Source: Nannocystis sp. RBIL2 (lineage in GTDB: Bacteria; Myxococcota_A; Polyangia; Nannocystales; Nannocystaceae). Taken from it: 64,000 nt of DNA. The stretch is from the NCBI RefSeq assembly GCF_026626745.1, contig NZ_JAPNJW010000001.1:3580001-3644000 (forward strand), written 5' to 3'. This document shows, one piece after another, positions 1 through 9,151 of this stretch. A model generated the notes under the pieces. The model had not been told where the DNA came from, did no database searches, and saw only the letters and a list, made by a program, of their open reading frames with translations. The stretch's first letter is position 1. Each line of letters starts with the position of its first letter. A program made the position numbers and the translations under genes.

Positions 1-1
1 C

Positions 2-805
2 TACTTCAACCAGGAGGCGCCGGACCTGTGCGACGCCTCGACCTCGTACCCCATGAAGGCGGTGTTCGACCCGTTCTCGATCACCGCCGCCGACCCCAAC
101 ATGCGCGGCAACGGCGTCGGCGACCGCGTCCAGCGCTACAGCGCCTGGGTGCTGATCGAATCGGCGATGCGGGCGATGTGGTGGGAGCTGCCGGTGCAGC
201 AGGTCCAGGACAACGAGTGGAACTACCCGGGCATGAACTTCTTGCGCGACCAGGGTGTGTTCCTCAAGGACGCGATCAACGGCTTCAACGGCGTCGACTT
301 CAACGGCCTGCTGTCGTGGGAGAACCAGCTCGCCGGCGGCAGCAAGCAGTCGATGCAGGGCGGCTGCACCGGCCCGCTCGGCCAGCCTTGCGCGCAGTAC
401 GAGTGGATCGAGCTCATGCTGGTCGAGGCCAGCATGGTCCCCGGCGCCACCGTGGGTGACATCGCGGCGGCGATCAAGGACCGCCTCATCACCGAACCGA
501 CCCTCGACGGACCGGCCGAGATCGCCGCGATCGAGGGCGTCATTGGCCTCCCGCTCGACACCCCGATGAGCCAGGCCGACACCGGCCAGCTCGAGGAGGG
601 CGCCCGTCGGTTCGCCGGCATGCTGCTCAGCACCCCGCAGTTCATGCTGTCGGGCGTGCCCAGCCGCGACCAGGACCCGGCGGCGATCCCCGCCTTCGCC
701 GTCCCCGGCACCGACACCGAGTCGCTGTGCAACGTCCACGCCCCGCTGCTCCTCGGCGACAAGTTCGCCTGGAGCTGCAGCGCCGACGGGCTCAAGCTGC
801 GCTGA
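2..805 (+). CDS. Unrecognised protein, C-terminal part (5' truncated by window edge)
   Basis: The reading frame is already open at the window edge (translation begins YFNQEAPDLCDAS) and runs to TGA at 803-805, so only about 267 C-terminal residues are present. The segment is soluble-looking, with no membrane span, many aromatic residues and a few Cys (for example CTGPLGQPC). A late stretch reading FAGMLLSTPQFMLSG resembles the end of large secreted or lipoprotein-type proteins of myxobacteria and planctomycetes, but I cannot name the family. The 3' end faces the minus-strand gene at 1267-2169 across a repeat-filled gap. The coding call is firm; the function is unknown. Confidence 0.7.
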   Translation, partial: YFNQEAPDLCDASTSYPMKAVFDPFSITAADPNMRGNGVGDRVQRYSAWVLIESAMRAMWWELPVQQVQDNEWNYPGMNFLRDQGVFLKDAINGFNGVDFNGLLSWENQLAGGSKQSMQGGCTGPLGQPCAQYEWIELMLVEASMVPGATVGDIAAAIKDRLITEPTLDGPAEIAAIEGVIGLPLDTPMSQADTGQLEEGARRFAGMLLSTPQFMLSGVPSRDQDPAAIPAFAVPGTDTESLCNVHAPLLLGDKFAWSCSADGLKLR

Positions 806-821
806 CCTGGCGTAACTGAGC

Positions 822-901
822 GTATGGCCTTCGGGACATGGCCTCTCCGCCATGTCTCGAAGAACACGGCCTCCGGGACATGGCCTCTCCGCCATGTTTC
901 G
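822..901. repeat. Six-unit run of the 14-bp palindromic repeat, between convergent genes
   Basis: TATG/CATG/CACG cores fall every 14 bp (about 823, 837, 851, 865, 879, 893). Two copies of a perfect hairpin (ACATGGC, 6-nt loop, GCCATGT) sit 42 bp apart at 836-855 and 878-897. The run starts 16 bp after the stop of the upstream gene and could end transcription of both convergent genes. Confidence 0.85.
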
Positions 902-959
902 GGGGCTTCGTAGTATCTCGGCACCCGGAGTTGCTCGCCCGGCCCGCTCCCGCCTCGCG

Positions 960-1283
960 TCCGACGCGCTCACATCGGACGCTGCGCGGCACGCCGCCAC
1001 GTTGCGCGACGCGATCACGCGCTCCGTCGACCCGTCCCTCGTCTCGCCTGCCCGGCGCTCCCGCCTCCCATCGAACGCTGCGCGGCCCGCCGCCAGGTTG
1101 CGCGACGCGATGACGCGCTCCGTCGACCCGTCCCTCGTCTCACCTGCTCGGCGCGCCCGCCTCAAATCGGACGCTGCGCGGCTCGCCGCCCTGTTGCGCG
1201 ACGCGATGACGCGCTCCGTCGACCCGTTCCTCGTCTCGCCCGTCTCGCCTGCCCCGCGCGCCCGCCTCACATCGGACGCAGCT
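960..1283. repeat. 96-bp tandem repeat, about 3.5 copies
   Basis: The landmark GCGATNACGCGCTCCGTCGAC recurs at 1011, 1107 and 1203, and CTCNNATCGRACGC recurs at 969, 1065 and 1161, exactly 96 bp apart. A last partial copy at about 1266 is shifted by a 9-bp internal duplication (GTCTCGCCY) and coincides with the 3' end, including the stop codon, of the minus-strand gene at 1267-2169. The array therefore seems to be made of copies of that gene's terminus plus its flank. I see no gene in 806-1266. Confidence 0.85.
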
Positions 1284-2169
1284 CGGCCAGCCGCCGCTCG
1301 ACCAGCCGCCGCTCTGCTTCCTCGGGCTCCGGGCACGCCAGATAGCCCTTGAACAACAAGCTCGCGTTCGCCGGGTTCTTGAACGCGACCTGCTCGATCG
1401 CCGCCAGATAGAGGCGCTCGTGCAGCGGCAACAGGGCATCGACTGCCATCCGCTCGGCGCTCGATGCCAGCGGTCGCAGCAGCGTCAGCTCGCGCTGGGC
1501 GGCATCGGCCGCGCCGCTGCGGTCGTAAACCAGCGACAGGAGCAGCGTCGTCCGCACTTGCTCGCGCGAGGCAGCTCGCTCGCGGGCCCGGTGCGCCAGG
1601 TCCAACGCCCGCGCCAGATCGCCAGCCAGGAGCGCCGCCACGGCCGCCAGCCGATCGATGCGATAGCCCTCGACCTCCGCCCGCGCCTCCGCCTGCGCCA
1701 GGGCGGCCTGGGCAGTCGTCGCATCGCCGAGCCCGATCGCCGCGATCGCCGTCATGATCCACGTCATCGGCGGCGGCGCCTGACCGCGGCGGGCCGCCTC
1801 GCCGCGCGCCGCTGCCAGCCACTGCGCCGCCCGCTTGCGGCTCTGTCGCTGCGTCTCGGCCAGCGCCCCGACTTCCCCGGCCAGCTCCGACAGCGGCGGC
1901 AAGCTCGGCACCTGCGTCAGCTCGAGCATCGCCGCGGCCACCAGGACCGCGGGCGCCCCCGGGCACAGCCGGGCCCGCTCTGCCCACACGTTCGGCCCAT
2001 CCGCGCCGACCGATTGTTTGGCGACCGCGATCTCGGCGGTCCGCTCGAGCTCGCGGCACTGACCCCACGGCCGGCTGCCGGCCTGGGCCCATACCGTGGG
2101 CGGGTCGGGCGGTCGGGGTTCCCACCCCGCCGGCGCCAGCGCCAGCCAGATCGCCGCGACGAACGACAT
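1267..2169 (-). CDS. Secreted helical-repeat (TPR-like) protein
   Basis: About 300 residues. The N-terminus (MSFVAAIWLALAPAG) looks like a signal peptide, so I take the ATG at 2169 rather than the one six codons upstream. The mature part is Ala/Leu/Glu/Arg-rich amphipathic helices in about 35-residue blocks (for example ALAQAEARAEVEGYRIDRLAAVAALLAGDLARALDLAHRA, split here as neighbouring helices), the look of TPR or Sel1-like scaffolds. No catalytic motif is seen. It is divergent from the gene at 2274 (about 100 bp apart). Its stop codon lies in the last copy of a 96-bp tandem repeat. Role unknown; TPR-like is an inference from composition. Confidence 0.7.
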   Translation of the reverse strand: MSFVAAIWLALAPAGWEPRPPDPPTVWAQAGSRPWGQCRELERTAEIAVAKQSVGADGPNVWAERARLCPGAPAVLVAAAMLELTQVPSLPPLSELAGEVGALAETQRQSRKRAAQWLAAARGEAARRGQAPPPMTWIMTAIAAIGLGDATTAQAALAQAEARAEVEGYRIDRLAAVAALLAGDLARALDLAHRARERAASREQVRTTLLLSLVYDRSGAADAAQRELTLLRPLASSAERMAVDALLPLHERLYLAAIEQVAFKNPANASLLFKGYLACPEPEEAERRLVERRLAELRPM

Positions 2170-2273
2170 GGGTAGCGAGCCTAGCATCTGGCACAGCCCG
2201 CTGCGGCCGCGCGATCGCCAACGCTCCGCGCCAAAATTTTGGTCCCTGCCCGCCGGCGACGCACACTCGCCGC

Positions 2274-3020
2274 GTGACTCCCCGGCCCTCCGTTCGCGCC
2301 GGCCAGGGCAACCGGCGCCGCCGGCCTCCCGCCCAGGCCGCAGCGCGCCGACACACGCGCTGGCTGATGAACCAACTCCGCCGCGGCGCCCTCGTCGTGC
2401 GCGGCCTTCCCTCGCGTCTGCGAACCCGGATCGCCTGGCGCCGGGCCGGACAGCTCGTCGTCGAACGCGGTCGGGCGCTCATGCCCGCGGCCCAGCGCGC
2501 CATCGAAGGCATGGGCAAGGGCCTCGACCACGGGGCCAGCGAGCTCGGCCGCTCGGCCGTGGCCGGTGGACGTGGTCTCCGCAGCCTGTCCCGGCTCAGC
2601 GCCGGCGGCCTCCGCCGCTTCTCGCACCTGAGCCTGCGCGCCTTCGCCCAGGCCGCCCGCCTGTCGCGCGTCGCCGGGCTCGCCATCGGCCGCGGCTGCC
2701 GCCGCTTCGGCGGAGCCAGCGCCCGCGCCTCCCGCCGCGTCGCCGGCATCCTGTGGCAGCACCGGGCAGCCTTGCGCGCGGTGGCGCTCCGAGGCGCTTG
2801 GTGGGGGGCGCTCGCCTTGTTGTGGTTCGGCGGCCGGGCGCTCCTCGACTTGCGGGTCCCGCTCGCCCAGGATGCCCTCCCGCTGTTCCTCATCGGCCTG
2901 GGCCTGTGCCTCCCGCTCTTCTTCGCGGGCGCCGCGCGTCTGCGCTGGGCCGGCTTTGCTCTCGGTGCCGGCCACGCCGTGCTCGCGGTGCTCGTCTGGA
3001 CGATCACGACGTCCGGGTGA
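2274..3020 (+). CDS. Arg-rich protein with C-terminal membrane segments
   Basis: 248 residues from a GTG at 2274. The first about 165 residues are very rich in Arg/Ala/Gly/Ser (RRGALVVRGLPSRLRTR, SLSRLSAGGLRRFSHLSL) and could bind nucleic acid or membrane. The last about 80 contain two or three hydrophobic spans (GAWWGALALLWFGG, ALPLFLIGLGLCLPLFFAGAA, FALGAGHAVLAVLVWTI). A long antisense frame covers the same DNA, but the membrane spans and the placement between neighbours favour the plus strand. I do not recognise the family. It is followed after 41 bp by a lipoprotein gene on the same strand. Confidence 0.55.
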   Translation: MTPRPSVRAGQGNRRRRPPAQAAARRHTRWLMNQLRRGALVVRGLPSRLRTRIAWRRAGQLVVERGRALMPAAQRAIEGMGKGLDHGASELGRSAVAGGRGLRSLSRLSAGGLRRFSHLSLRAFAQAARLSRVAGLAIGRGCRRFGGASARASRRVAGILWQHRAALRAVALRGAWWGALALLWFGGRALLDLRVPLAQDALPLFLIGLGLCLPLFFAGAARLRWAGFALGAGHAVLAVLVWTITTSG

Positions 3021-3061
3021 CACCCCTTGGCGTCCTCGCGCGCACGCGATACGCCTGAGGC

Positions 3062-4684
3062 GTGCTCCCTCGTGGGCCCCTGCGTCCCGCCGCGTTCGCC
3101 CTCTGGGCCGGCCTCTGCTCGTTCGGCTGTCGACCTGACGGCGAACCGATCGACGAGGGTACCGGCAGCGACACGGGCACGGGCAGCGACACCGACTCCA
3201 GCGTGGTCCCCGACCCGGCCTTTCTCAACCCGGCGCTCGGCGACTTCCTCGTCGTCAGCACGCAACATGTCCCAAAGGACATCGTCGTCCAGAAGATCAC
3301 GCTGGGCAATACTCAGCTGCTCATCGACGGCCAGACCGCCGGCACCCTCGGCCCGGGCAGCGCGCTCGGCGAGCTGACCGGCGCTCGCCTGCGAATCTTC
3401 CTCCACGGCGCCCTGGCGCTCGGGACCCACACCCTGCAGCTGGCCTCGCTCACACCCGACGGCCCGCGCTTCTCGGCCGAGCTGACCATGAACGTCGGCG
3501 CGCCGGACAACCCGCTGCCGCAGGTGTGGACCGAACTCGACCCGGAGCCGCGCGACGTCGGCGACGCCCTGCTCGTCAGCGGCGCCCCTCCGGACATCCT
3601 GCTCGGTGTCGTCTCCGGCGGCCTCGACCCCACGCTCCGCCTGTACCGCGCCGACGAGGGCGCCTGGGCGGACACGCCGGTACTCGAGACCTCGCTCAAG
3701 GGATATGTCCCCGAGGTCATGTCTCTGGGGCCAGGCGTTGCCGCGCACGTCCTGCCCCGGCCTCCGGGCAGCGACAGCACGGTCGTCCGCGTCGCGTACC
3801 GCCGCGGCCTGCCGGGTGACGCCATCGTCACCCGCGACCTCACGATCGCCCCCGAGCCCAACATCGGTCCCTTGCAGACCGCGGTCGATCTGTCGGCCGA
3901 CCTCTTTCGCGACGCGGAGTTCGCCGCGCTCGGCCGCCCGTTCCTCCTCGGCGACGTCCTGCTCACGGAGTTCCTCGCCGCCGACGACGCCGAGACCGCC
4001 CACCCTGGAGATCGGGGCATCGCCCACGTGCGGCGCAGCAGCGATCGCAGCAGTTGGTCGGCCCCCGAGCGGGTCCCGACCGCCAAACCGCTCGACCTCG
4101 ACGCTCTCGGGCCCGCGGTCTCCCTGCCTCAGCTCAGCCTCGGCGCCAGCATCTCCGTCCGCCTCGGCCAGCGCGTCACCGGTCTGCTCTCGCTCTCCGA
4201 CGCCGGCGCCGCCCTCATCTCGGAGCCGGGCGAAGAAGTCGACCTGTCTCCCGGCGCACCCGCGGTGCTCACCACGATCACCAGCAACCTCGGCGCCCGC
4301 ACCGTCGCCGCCGTCACTCCCGATCGTGGCGTGGGCGTCGCCTTCCTCGGTACCAGCGGCAAGCCGAAGAACACCGCCGTCACTGTCCCCGCCGACAAGC
4401 TGCCCGACGCCCGCATCACCGCCCAGCCGGCCGCCGGCGTCCTCTTCGGCTACTCCGCCTTCCTCCTGCCCTACGGCGACGCCGCGCCCGTACACCTGGT
4501 GCTGGGCGACGGGCTGCGCACCTACGTCCTTCCCCTCGTCGACCCCGAGCCGCTGTCGTGCCGCGCCGTGGTGCTGATGCCCAGCCTCGGCGGCAACCTC
4601 GACACGCCGACCGTCCCACTCGCCTGTCTGCAAGGCGGCTCGCTGCGCGTGGGAGTGCTCAAAGCCAGCCTCGCGGACCCCTGA
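3062..4684 (+). CDS. Putative outer-surface lipoprotein, unknown function
   Basis: 540 residues from a GTG at 3062. The N-terminus is a type II signal peptide ending in a lipobox (CSFGC, Cys about residue 22). A short Asp/Thr/Gly/Ser linker follows (GTGSDTGTGSDTDSS), typical of myxobacterial lipoproteins. The rest is beta-rich with no recognised catalytic motif, so a surface beta-propeller or beta-sandwich is plausible. Two runs of the 14-bp palindromic repeat lie in frame, encoding QHVPKDI (about residue 69) and GYVPEVMSLGP (about residue 215). Codon pattern matches the neighbours. Confidence 0.8.
   Translation: MLPRGPLRPAAFALWAGLCSFGCRPDGEPIDEGTGSDTGTGSDTDSSVVPDPAFLNPALGDFLVVSTQHVPKDIVVQKITLGNTQLLIDGQTAGTLGPGSALGELTGARLRIFLHGALALGTHTLQLASLTPDGPRFSAELTMNVGAPDNPLPQVWTELDPEPRDVGDALLVSGAPPDILLGVVSGGLDPTLRLYRADEGAWADTPVLETSLKGYVPEVMSLGPGVAAHVLPRPPGSDSTVVRVAYRRGLPGDAIVTRDLTIAPEPNIGPLQTAVDLSADLFRDAEFAALGRPFLLGDVLLTEFLAADDAETAHPGDRGIAHVRRSSDRSSWSAPERVPTAKPLDLDALGPAVSLPQLSLGASISVRLGQRVTGLLSLSDAGAALISEPGEEVDLSPGAPAVLTTITSNLGARTVAAVTPDRGVGVAFLGTSGKPKNTAVTVPADKLPDARITAQPAAGVLFGYSAFLLPYGDAAPVHLVLGDGLRTYVLPLVDPEPLSCRAVVLMPSLGGNLDTPTVPLACLQGGSLRVGVLKASLADP
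3265..3282. repeat. 14-bp palindromic repeat, two units, in coding sequence
   Basis: ATGTCC-CAAA-GGACAT is a perfect 6-bp inverted repeat with a 4-nt loop. It is read in frame as HVPKDI inside the lipoprotein gene 3062-4684. Confidence 0.75.
3703..3735. repeat. 14-bp palindromic repeat, three units, in coding sequence
   Basis: TATG, CATG and CAGG cores are spaced exactly 14 bp apart. The run is read in frame as YVPEVMSLGPG in the lipoprotein gene 3062-4684. Confidence 0.7.
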
Positions 4685-4825
4685 GGGCCCCTCTTCGACG
4701 GCGGCGGCTGCCTGGCCCGTGATCGATCGCTCACGTCGTCGCCAGGCCGTCGGCCGCGAATCTCCCATCGTCGCCCCCGACTGCGAAGTGGCGCCCGCGG
4801 GCCCCGCCGATATACTGCCCACCTC

Positions 4826-5863
4826 GTGTCGATCCTCCGCAAGATCGCCCTCGGCCTCGTCCTCCTGGTCCTGATCCTCCTCGGCCTCGTCGCCTGGATG
4901 CTGCGCTCGCGCGCCGAGGAGATCCCCGACGAGCTGCCCGCGATCAACGTCGCCGAGGCCGACCCGCAGAAGCTCGTCATTCCCGGGAGCGGCGGCCTCG
5001 GCGACCTCGTGCTCGCCGATCTCAAGGGCCGCACCGTCTACATCATCGTCGAGGATCGCGAGAGCATGGCCGCACGCGAGTCGTCGGCCATGAGCCGCGC
5101 CATGGCCCGCTGGAACTATCCGGACACCGTGTCCGGTTTCGCCGTCGGCGACGCCGAGGGCTTCGGCCTGCTCGCCTCGAAGATCGAAGAATTTATCGGA
5201 CCGATGCGGCCCGAGCTGCGGCTGCCGCTCTACATCGACTTTCAGGGCGCCGTCACCAAGACTTTCAAGCTGCCGAAGGGCCACGTTGGAATCGTCGTGC
5301 TCGACCCGGCCGGCGCCGTCGTCTACCGCCACAGCGGCAAGATGGAGCCCGCCGAGATCGAGAAGTTGCGCGACCTGTTGGGCGCCACGCTGCCCGCGCC
5401 CGCGCCCGCGCCCGCCTTCAAGGTCGGCGAGCTCGACAACGCCGCCTGCGCCGGCCGCACCTGCGCCTTCGTCTTCCTCGGGGGCCCGGTGGCCCGCAAG
5501 GACATCCCGGGCGGCAAGCAGGGCTTCGACGGCAGCACCGACGACAGCGTGAAGCAGTTCGCCAAGCCCGACGTGCGGCTTGCCGGCATCGTCGTCGACA
5601 GCGACGCGAAGCTCGACTCGGGCAAGGTCAGCGCGCAACTGGTCGGCCAGATCGACGGCGCCGAGCTCAAGCGCTGGAAGACCGCTACGGACAGCACCGA
5701 GGCCCGCGCGGCCTTTCAGATCCCCGCCGGCGAGGCCGCCCTCGTCGTCCTCGATCCGCAGGGGAATGTGGTCATGCGCGAGCTCGGTCGCGTGCCGATG
5801 TACAAGTTCGGCGTCCTGTCCGAGTTCATCGGCGTTGAGCTCAGTGACCGCGACGAGCCCTGA
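4826..5863 (+). CDS. Membrane-anchored protein with two thioredoxin-fold-like domains
   Basis: 345 residues from a GTG at 4826. One N-terminal membrane span (IALGLVLLVLILLGLVAWML) places the rest in the periplasm. Two similar halves follow, each with the beta-alpha-beta look of redoxin/YtfJ-type domains and an ending of the form 'xxVVLDPxGxVVxR' (GIVVLDPAGAVVYRHSG; ALVVLDPQGNVVMRELG). They are joined by a Pro/Ala hinge (PAPAPAPA). There is no CxxC; the only close pair is CAGRTC at the start of half two, so redox activity is doubtful. Substrate unknown. Confidence 0.75.
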   Translation: MSILRKIALGLVLLVLILLGLVAWMLRSRAEEIPDELPAINVAEADPQKLVIPGSGGLGDLVLADLKGRTVYIIVEDRESMAARESSAMSRAMARWNYPDTVSGFAVGDAEGFGLLASKIEEFIGPMRPELRLPLYIDFQGAVTKTFKLPKGHVGIVVLDPAGAVVYRHSGKMEPAEIEKLRDLLGATLPAPAPAPAFKVGELDNAACAGRTCAFVFLGGPVARKDIPGGKQGFDGSTDDSVKQFAKPDVRLAGIVVDSDAKLDSGKVSAQLVGQIDGAELKRWKTATDSTEARAAFQIPAGEAALVVLDPQGNVVMRELGRVPMYKFGVLSEFIGVELSDRDEP

Positions 5864-5964
5864 ACCAGCAAACAATTGCTGACACCGGGCGGACTCCCGG
5901 AACTCGACTTCGCCGCCTCGCGCCTCCGCCGCCGGACCCTTCGGCAGCGCCGAGCCAGAGTCGA

Positions 5965-6684
5965 TCAACAGAGCGCGGCGAGGCCCTCGCGATCGACGAG
6001 CACGACCGTGCGTCCGAGCAGGTGGACGAGGTTGCGCTTGCGAAAGCTCGCCAGCGCCAGGGAAATGGTCTCTCGCGTCGATCCGATCAGGTTGGCCATC
6101 TCCTGATGCGTGATCTTGAGGTCGACCTTGATCCCATCTTCCGTCTCGTGCCCGTACTCGCGGCCGAGCTCGAGCAGGAGCGCCGCCAGCTTGGCGTGGA
6201 CATCGCGGAACACGAAGTGCTCGAGCCTGGTCTCGGCGCTGCGCCGCCGCTGCGCCAGCACCTGGGCGAAGCGGAACGCCAGCACCGAGTCGGCGAAGAT
6301 CAGGTCCCGCAGCGGCTCTCGCGGCAACAGCGCCACGATCGCGTTCTTCATCGCCTCCGCCATCTCCTCGCGCGGCGCGCCCGCGAACACGCACAACTCG
6401 CCAAAGAACGCCCCCGGACCGTGATAATCGAGGGTCAGCTCCTTGCCGTCGCGCGACACCTTGCTGCACTTGACCCGCCCGCCCTGCAGGAAGAACACGT
6501 GCTCGCCCGGATCGCCCGGCAGGTACACGATCTGCCGCCGGCGGAATTCCTTGATCTCCACCACCGCGGCGAGCGCTCTCAGGTGCTCTCCGCCCACGCC
6601 CTCGAGCAGCGGGATCTTGCGCAGGTACCAGAGCACACGGCGCTCGTCCCTGGGCGGAGCAGGCTCCTTGGCGGCTTGATGCAT
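5965..6684 (-). CDS. Crp/Fnr-family transcriptional regulator
   Basis: 239 residues with the classic two-domain layout. An N-terminal cyclic-nucleotide-binding-type beta barrel (about residues 22-140; YLPGDPGEHVFFLQGGRVKCSK and GPGAFFGELCVF) leads to a C-terminal winged helix (about 165-235). The recognition helix reads THQEMANLIGSTRETISLALASFRKR (split at T/R), which is the Crp family signature. There is no N-terminal Cys cluster for an iron-sulfur centre, so it is not a classical Fnr. The effector is unknown. It is divergent from the 5'-nucleotidase gene at 6788 over about 100 bp, so the shared region may hold its own operator. Confidence 0.92.
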   Translation of the reverse strand: MHQAAKEPAPPRDERRVLWYLRKIPLLEGVGGEHLRALAAVVEIKEFRRRQIVYLPGDPGEHVFFLQGGRVKCSKVSRDGKELTLDYHGPGAFFGELCVFAGAPREEMAEAMKNAIVALLPREPLRDLIFADSVLAFRFAQVLAQRRRSAETRLEHFVFRDVHAKLAALLLELGREYGHETEDGIKVDLKITHQEMANLIGSTRETISLALASFRKRNLVHLLGRTVVLVDREGLAALC

Positions 6685-6787
6685 GCGCGCTCTCGCTACC
6701 TCCTAAGCTACGAGGCTTTGCGGATCCGCGCAATCCGGGAAACGCTCCGCCACCAGCGGGCTGCGCTGCTACCCTGAACGTCCCCCC

Positions 6788-8329
6788 ATGTCGATCGCCA
6801 GCGGGCTCCCGTCTCCCATCCGCAGAGTGCTTCAGGAGGGCGAGCTCGTCCTCGAGGCTCCGTTTACCCGCCGGATCTTCACCAACCGCGATCTCGCGTT
6901 CGACCAGATCAGCGTCATCGGCTTCGACATGGACTACACCCTCGCGCTCTACCGCCAGGAGGAGCTCGAGGCGCTGTCGATCCGCTGCACGCTCGACAAG
7001 TTGATCGCGCGCGGTTACCCCGAAGCGCTGCGCGACATGCAGGCCGATCCGGCGTTCGCCATCCGCGGCCTCGTGGTCGACAAGACGTACGGGAACATCA
7101 TCAAGATGGACCGCCACGGCTACGTCGGGCGCGCCTATCACGGCAAGAACCTGCTCCCCAAGCCGACGCGCAAGGCCCTCTACCGCGCCCAGCGCCTCGG
7201 CACCGAGCGCGAGCGTTTCGCTCCGGTCGACACCCTGTTCGCGCTGCCCGAGGTCACGATGTACGCCGAGGTCGTCGACCGCATCGACCAGCGCCCCGAC
7301 CTGTGGCCCTCCGGCCCGCCGACCTACGCGCAGGCGTGGAACGACGTGCGCGAGTGCATCGACCAGGCCCACCAGGACGGCTCGCTCAAGGACCTGATCC
7401 AGGCCGACCTGCCGCGTTACTTCCAGCTCGACCTCGAGCTCGGGCCGACGCTGCACAAGTTCCGTTCGGCCGGCAAACGCCTGTTTCTCCTCACCAACAG
7501 CCTCCTGCCCTACACCGAATCGGTGCTCGGCTACGTCCTCGGCGGGCAGATGTCGGCCTACGCCACCTGGCGCGACTACTTCGACTGGGTCATCGTCGGC
7601 GCCCGCAAGCCCGAGTTCTTCACCGGCAACCAACCGTTCCAGGAGCTCGACGCCACCGCCAACCCGCTCGGACGCCCCACCGGCGAGCCGCGTCGCGGAC
7701 GGATCTACAACGGCGGCAATCAGCTCGGGCTGCAAGCCTCCCTCGGCGTCCATCCCGACGAGGTGCTCTACGTGGGCGACCACATCTACGGCGACATCGT
7801 CCGCAGCAAAAAGAGCTCCGGTTGGCGCACCGCGCTGGTCGTCGAGGACCTCGAGCACGAGCTCGGCATCCGCCGCGACCGCCAGATCGTGCTCAAGGAG
7901 GTCGAGCAACTCTCGTCCCTGCGGATCTCGCTGGCCGACGAGCTCTCGGCCCAGCGCTACCTGTCGCGTCTGCTCGCCCGCATGACCCCGGACGACCTGG
8001 TCCGCCAAGGCGTCGCCCCCGAGGCCGCCGAGAGCCTGCTGGCCGACACCCGCATCCAGGTCCGCCGCCGCTTCGACCGCCTGCGCAAGTACGAAGAGGA
8101 GATGGCCGCGACCCTGGAGCGCCGGATCGCCGACGTCGACGAAGCCTTCAACCCCTACTGGGGCTCCGTCTTCGCCGCCCGCCGCGATTCGAGCCGCTTC
8201 GGCGCCCAGGTCGAGAGCTACGCCTGCATCTACACCAGCCGCGTCACCAACTTCCGCTACGTCTCGCCCACCCGCTACTTCCACTCCCCGCACGGCTCGA
8301 TGCCCCACTGGCACTCCTCGGCCAAGTGA
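6788..8329 (+). CDS. HAD-IG family 5'-nucleotidase
   Basis: 513 residues. HAD motif I is IGFDMDYTLALY (nucleophile Asp47, acid/base Asp49), the form found in the cytosolic IMP-GMP-type 5'-nucleotidase (cN-II-like) family. Later elements FLLTNSLLPYTESVLGY and LYVGDHIYGDIVRSKK supply motifs II and IV. Length is normal for the bacterial branch. The C-terminal about 120 residues are helical. It probably dephosphorylates purine nucleoside monophosphates, although the substrate cannot be read from sequence. It is followed after 15 bp by a yjbQ gene, so the two are probably co-transcribed. Confidence 0.92.
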   Translation: MSIASGLPSPIRRVLQEGELVLEAPFTRRIFTNRDLAFDQISVIGFDMDYTLALYRQEELEALSIRCTLDKLIARGYPEALRDMQADPAFAIRGLVVDKTYGNIIKMDRHGYVGRAYHGKNLLPKPTRKALYRAQRLGTERERFAPVDTLFALPEVTMYAEVVDRIDQRPDLWPSGPPTYAQAWNDVRECIDQAHQDGSLKDLIQADLPRYFQLDLELGPTLHKFRSAGKRLFLLTNSLLPYTESVLGYVLGGQMSAYATWRDYFDWVIVGARKPEFFTGNQPFQELDATANPLGRPTGEPRRGRIYNGGNQLGLQASLGVHPDEVLYVGDHIYGDIVRSKKSSGWRTALVVEDLEHELGIRRDRQIVLKEVEQLSSLRISLADELSAQRYLSRLLARMTPDDLVRQGVAPEAAESLLADTRIQVRRRFDRLRKYEEEMAATLERRIADVDEAFNPYWGSVFAARRDSSRFGAQVESYACIYTSRVTNFRYVSPTRYFHSPHGSMPHWHSSAK

Positions 8330-8344
8330 GCGACGCTCGCGTGC

Positions 8345-8764
8345 ATGAAGTCGTACCGCGAAGAGCTGTGGTTCCAGACCGACACCCGACGCGCCTACCT
8401 CAACATCACGGCGCAGGTCGAGGCCGCCGTCCGCAAGAGCGGTGTGCGTGAAGGCCTCTGCCTCGTCAACGCGATGCACATCACCGCCAGCGTGTACATC
8501 AACGACGACGAGCCGGGCCTGCTGCAAGACTACGACGATTTCCTCGAGCGCCTGGCCCCGCACGCGCCCACCAGCCACTACCGGCACAACCGCACCGGCG
8601 AGGACAACGGCGACGCCCACATCAAACGTCAGCTCATGGGCCGGGAAGTGGTCGTGGCCATCACCGAGGGCAAGCTCGACTTCGGGCCGTGGGAGCAGAT
8701 CTTCTACGCCGAATTCGACGGCCGCCGCCGCAAGCGGGCGCTGATCAAGATCATCGGCGAGTGA
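8345..8764 (+). CDS. yjbQ: YjbQ / UPF0047 family protein
   Basis: 139 residues, the normal full length. Family signatures are present: [26 protein letters not shown] (split at I/T), the conserved [21 protein letters not shown] (split at G/E) and the end [17 protein letters not shown]. coli YjbQ has been associated with a weak thiamine phosphate synthase activity, and its real role is unsettled. The start ATG lies 15 bp after the 5'-nucleotidase stop, which suggests one operon. Confidence 0.93.
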   Translation: MKSYREELWFQTDTRRAYLNITAQVEAAVRKSGVREGLCLVNAMHITASVYINDDEPGLLQDYDDFLERLAPHAPTSHYRHNRTGEDNGDAHIKRQLMGREVVVAITEGKLDFGPWEQIFYAEFDGRRRKRALIKIIGE

Positions 8765-9151
8765 CGCCGCGACGGCGTCGCGAAGACGACCTCGCAGGTC
8801 CAGCTGATGCGCGAGATGAAAACACTTCCTCGGACCGGGCGCACTGTCCCGGCGAGCAGGTGGCGTTCCAGCGATGGACGTGTCCACGGCGCCGACGCCC
8901 GAGGGCCTCGCGCCCCCGTTCCGCGTCGCATGCACGGAGCTGTGAATTCCCTGGAACAAGCCTTCAGCATATCGCCACGCCTGCTCCGAACCAGCGCGGC
9001 AATTCTTGCATCCTCACCAAATTCAGTTGGGGCCACGCAATCACAGTAGTCCATCCCCAAATAAAATTGCATCGATTAAATCGTGGCACTGCATAACGGA
9101 CTCGATTAGCTTCACCGCATGGTTCGCGCTCGACCGTCACAGGAGTGCCCC
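8765..9151. promoter_or_regulatory. Intergenic region with AT-rich, inverted-repeat-containing promoter candidate
   Basis: There is no convincing gene here. GC content drops sharply at about 9000-9115. CGATT-A-AATCG (about 9073-9083) is a perfect inverted repeat, and the half-site CGATT returns at about 9102. AGGAG at 9141-9145, six bases before the ATG at 9152, fixes the start of the pseudokinase gene. An operator for a local regulator is plausible but unproven. Confidence 0.4.

Noticed and set aside
822..901. CRISPR array from regularly spaced repeats
   Set aside because: The 14-bp period is too short, there are no unique 30-40 bp spacers and no cas genes.
9083..9101. Sigma-54 promoter (TGGCAC) before the pseudokinase
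   Set aside because: The -24-like TGGCAC is present but the -12 GC element is absent at the required spacing.
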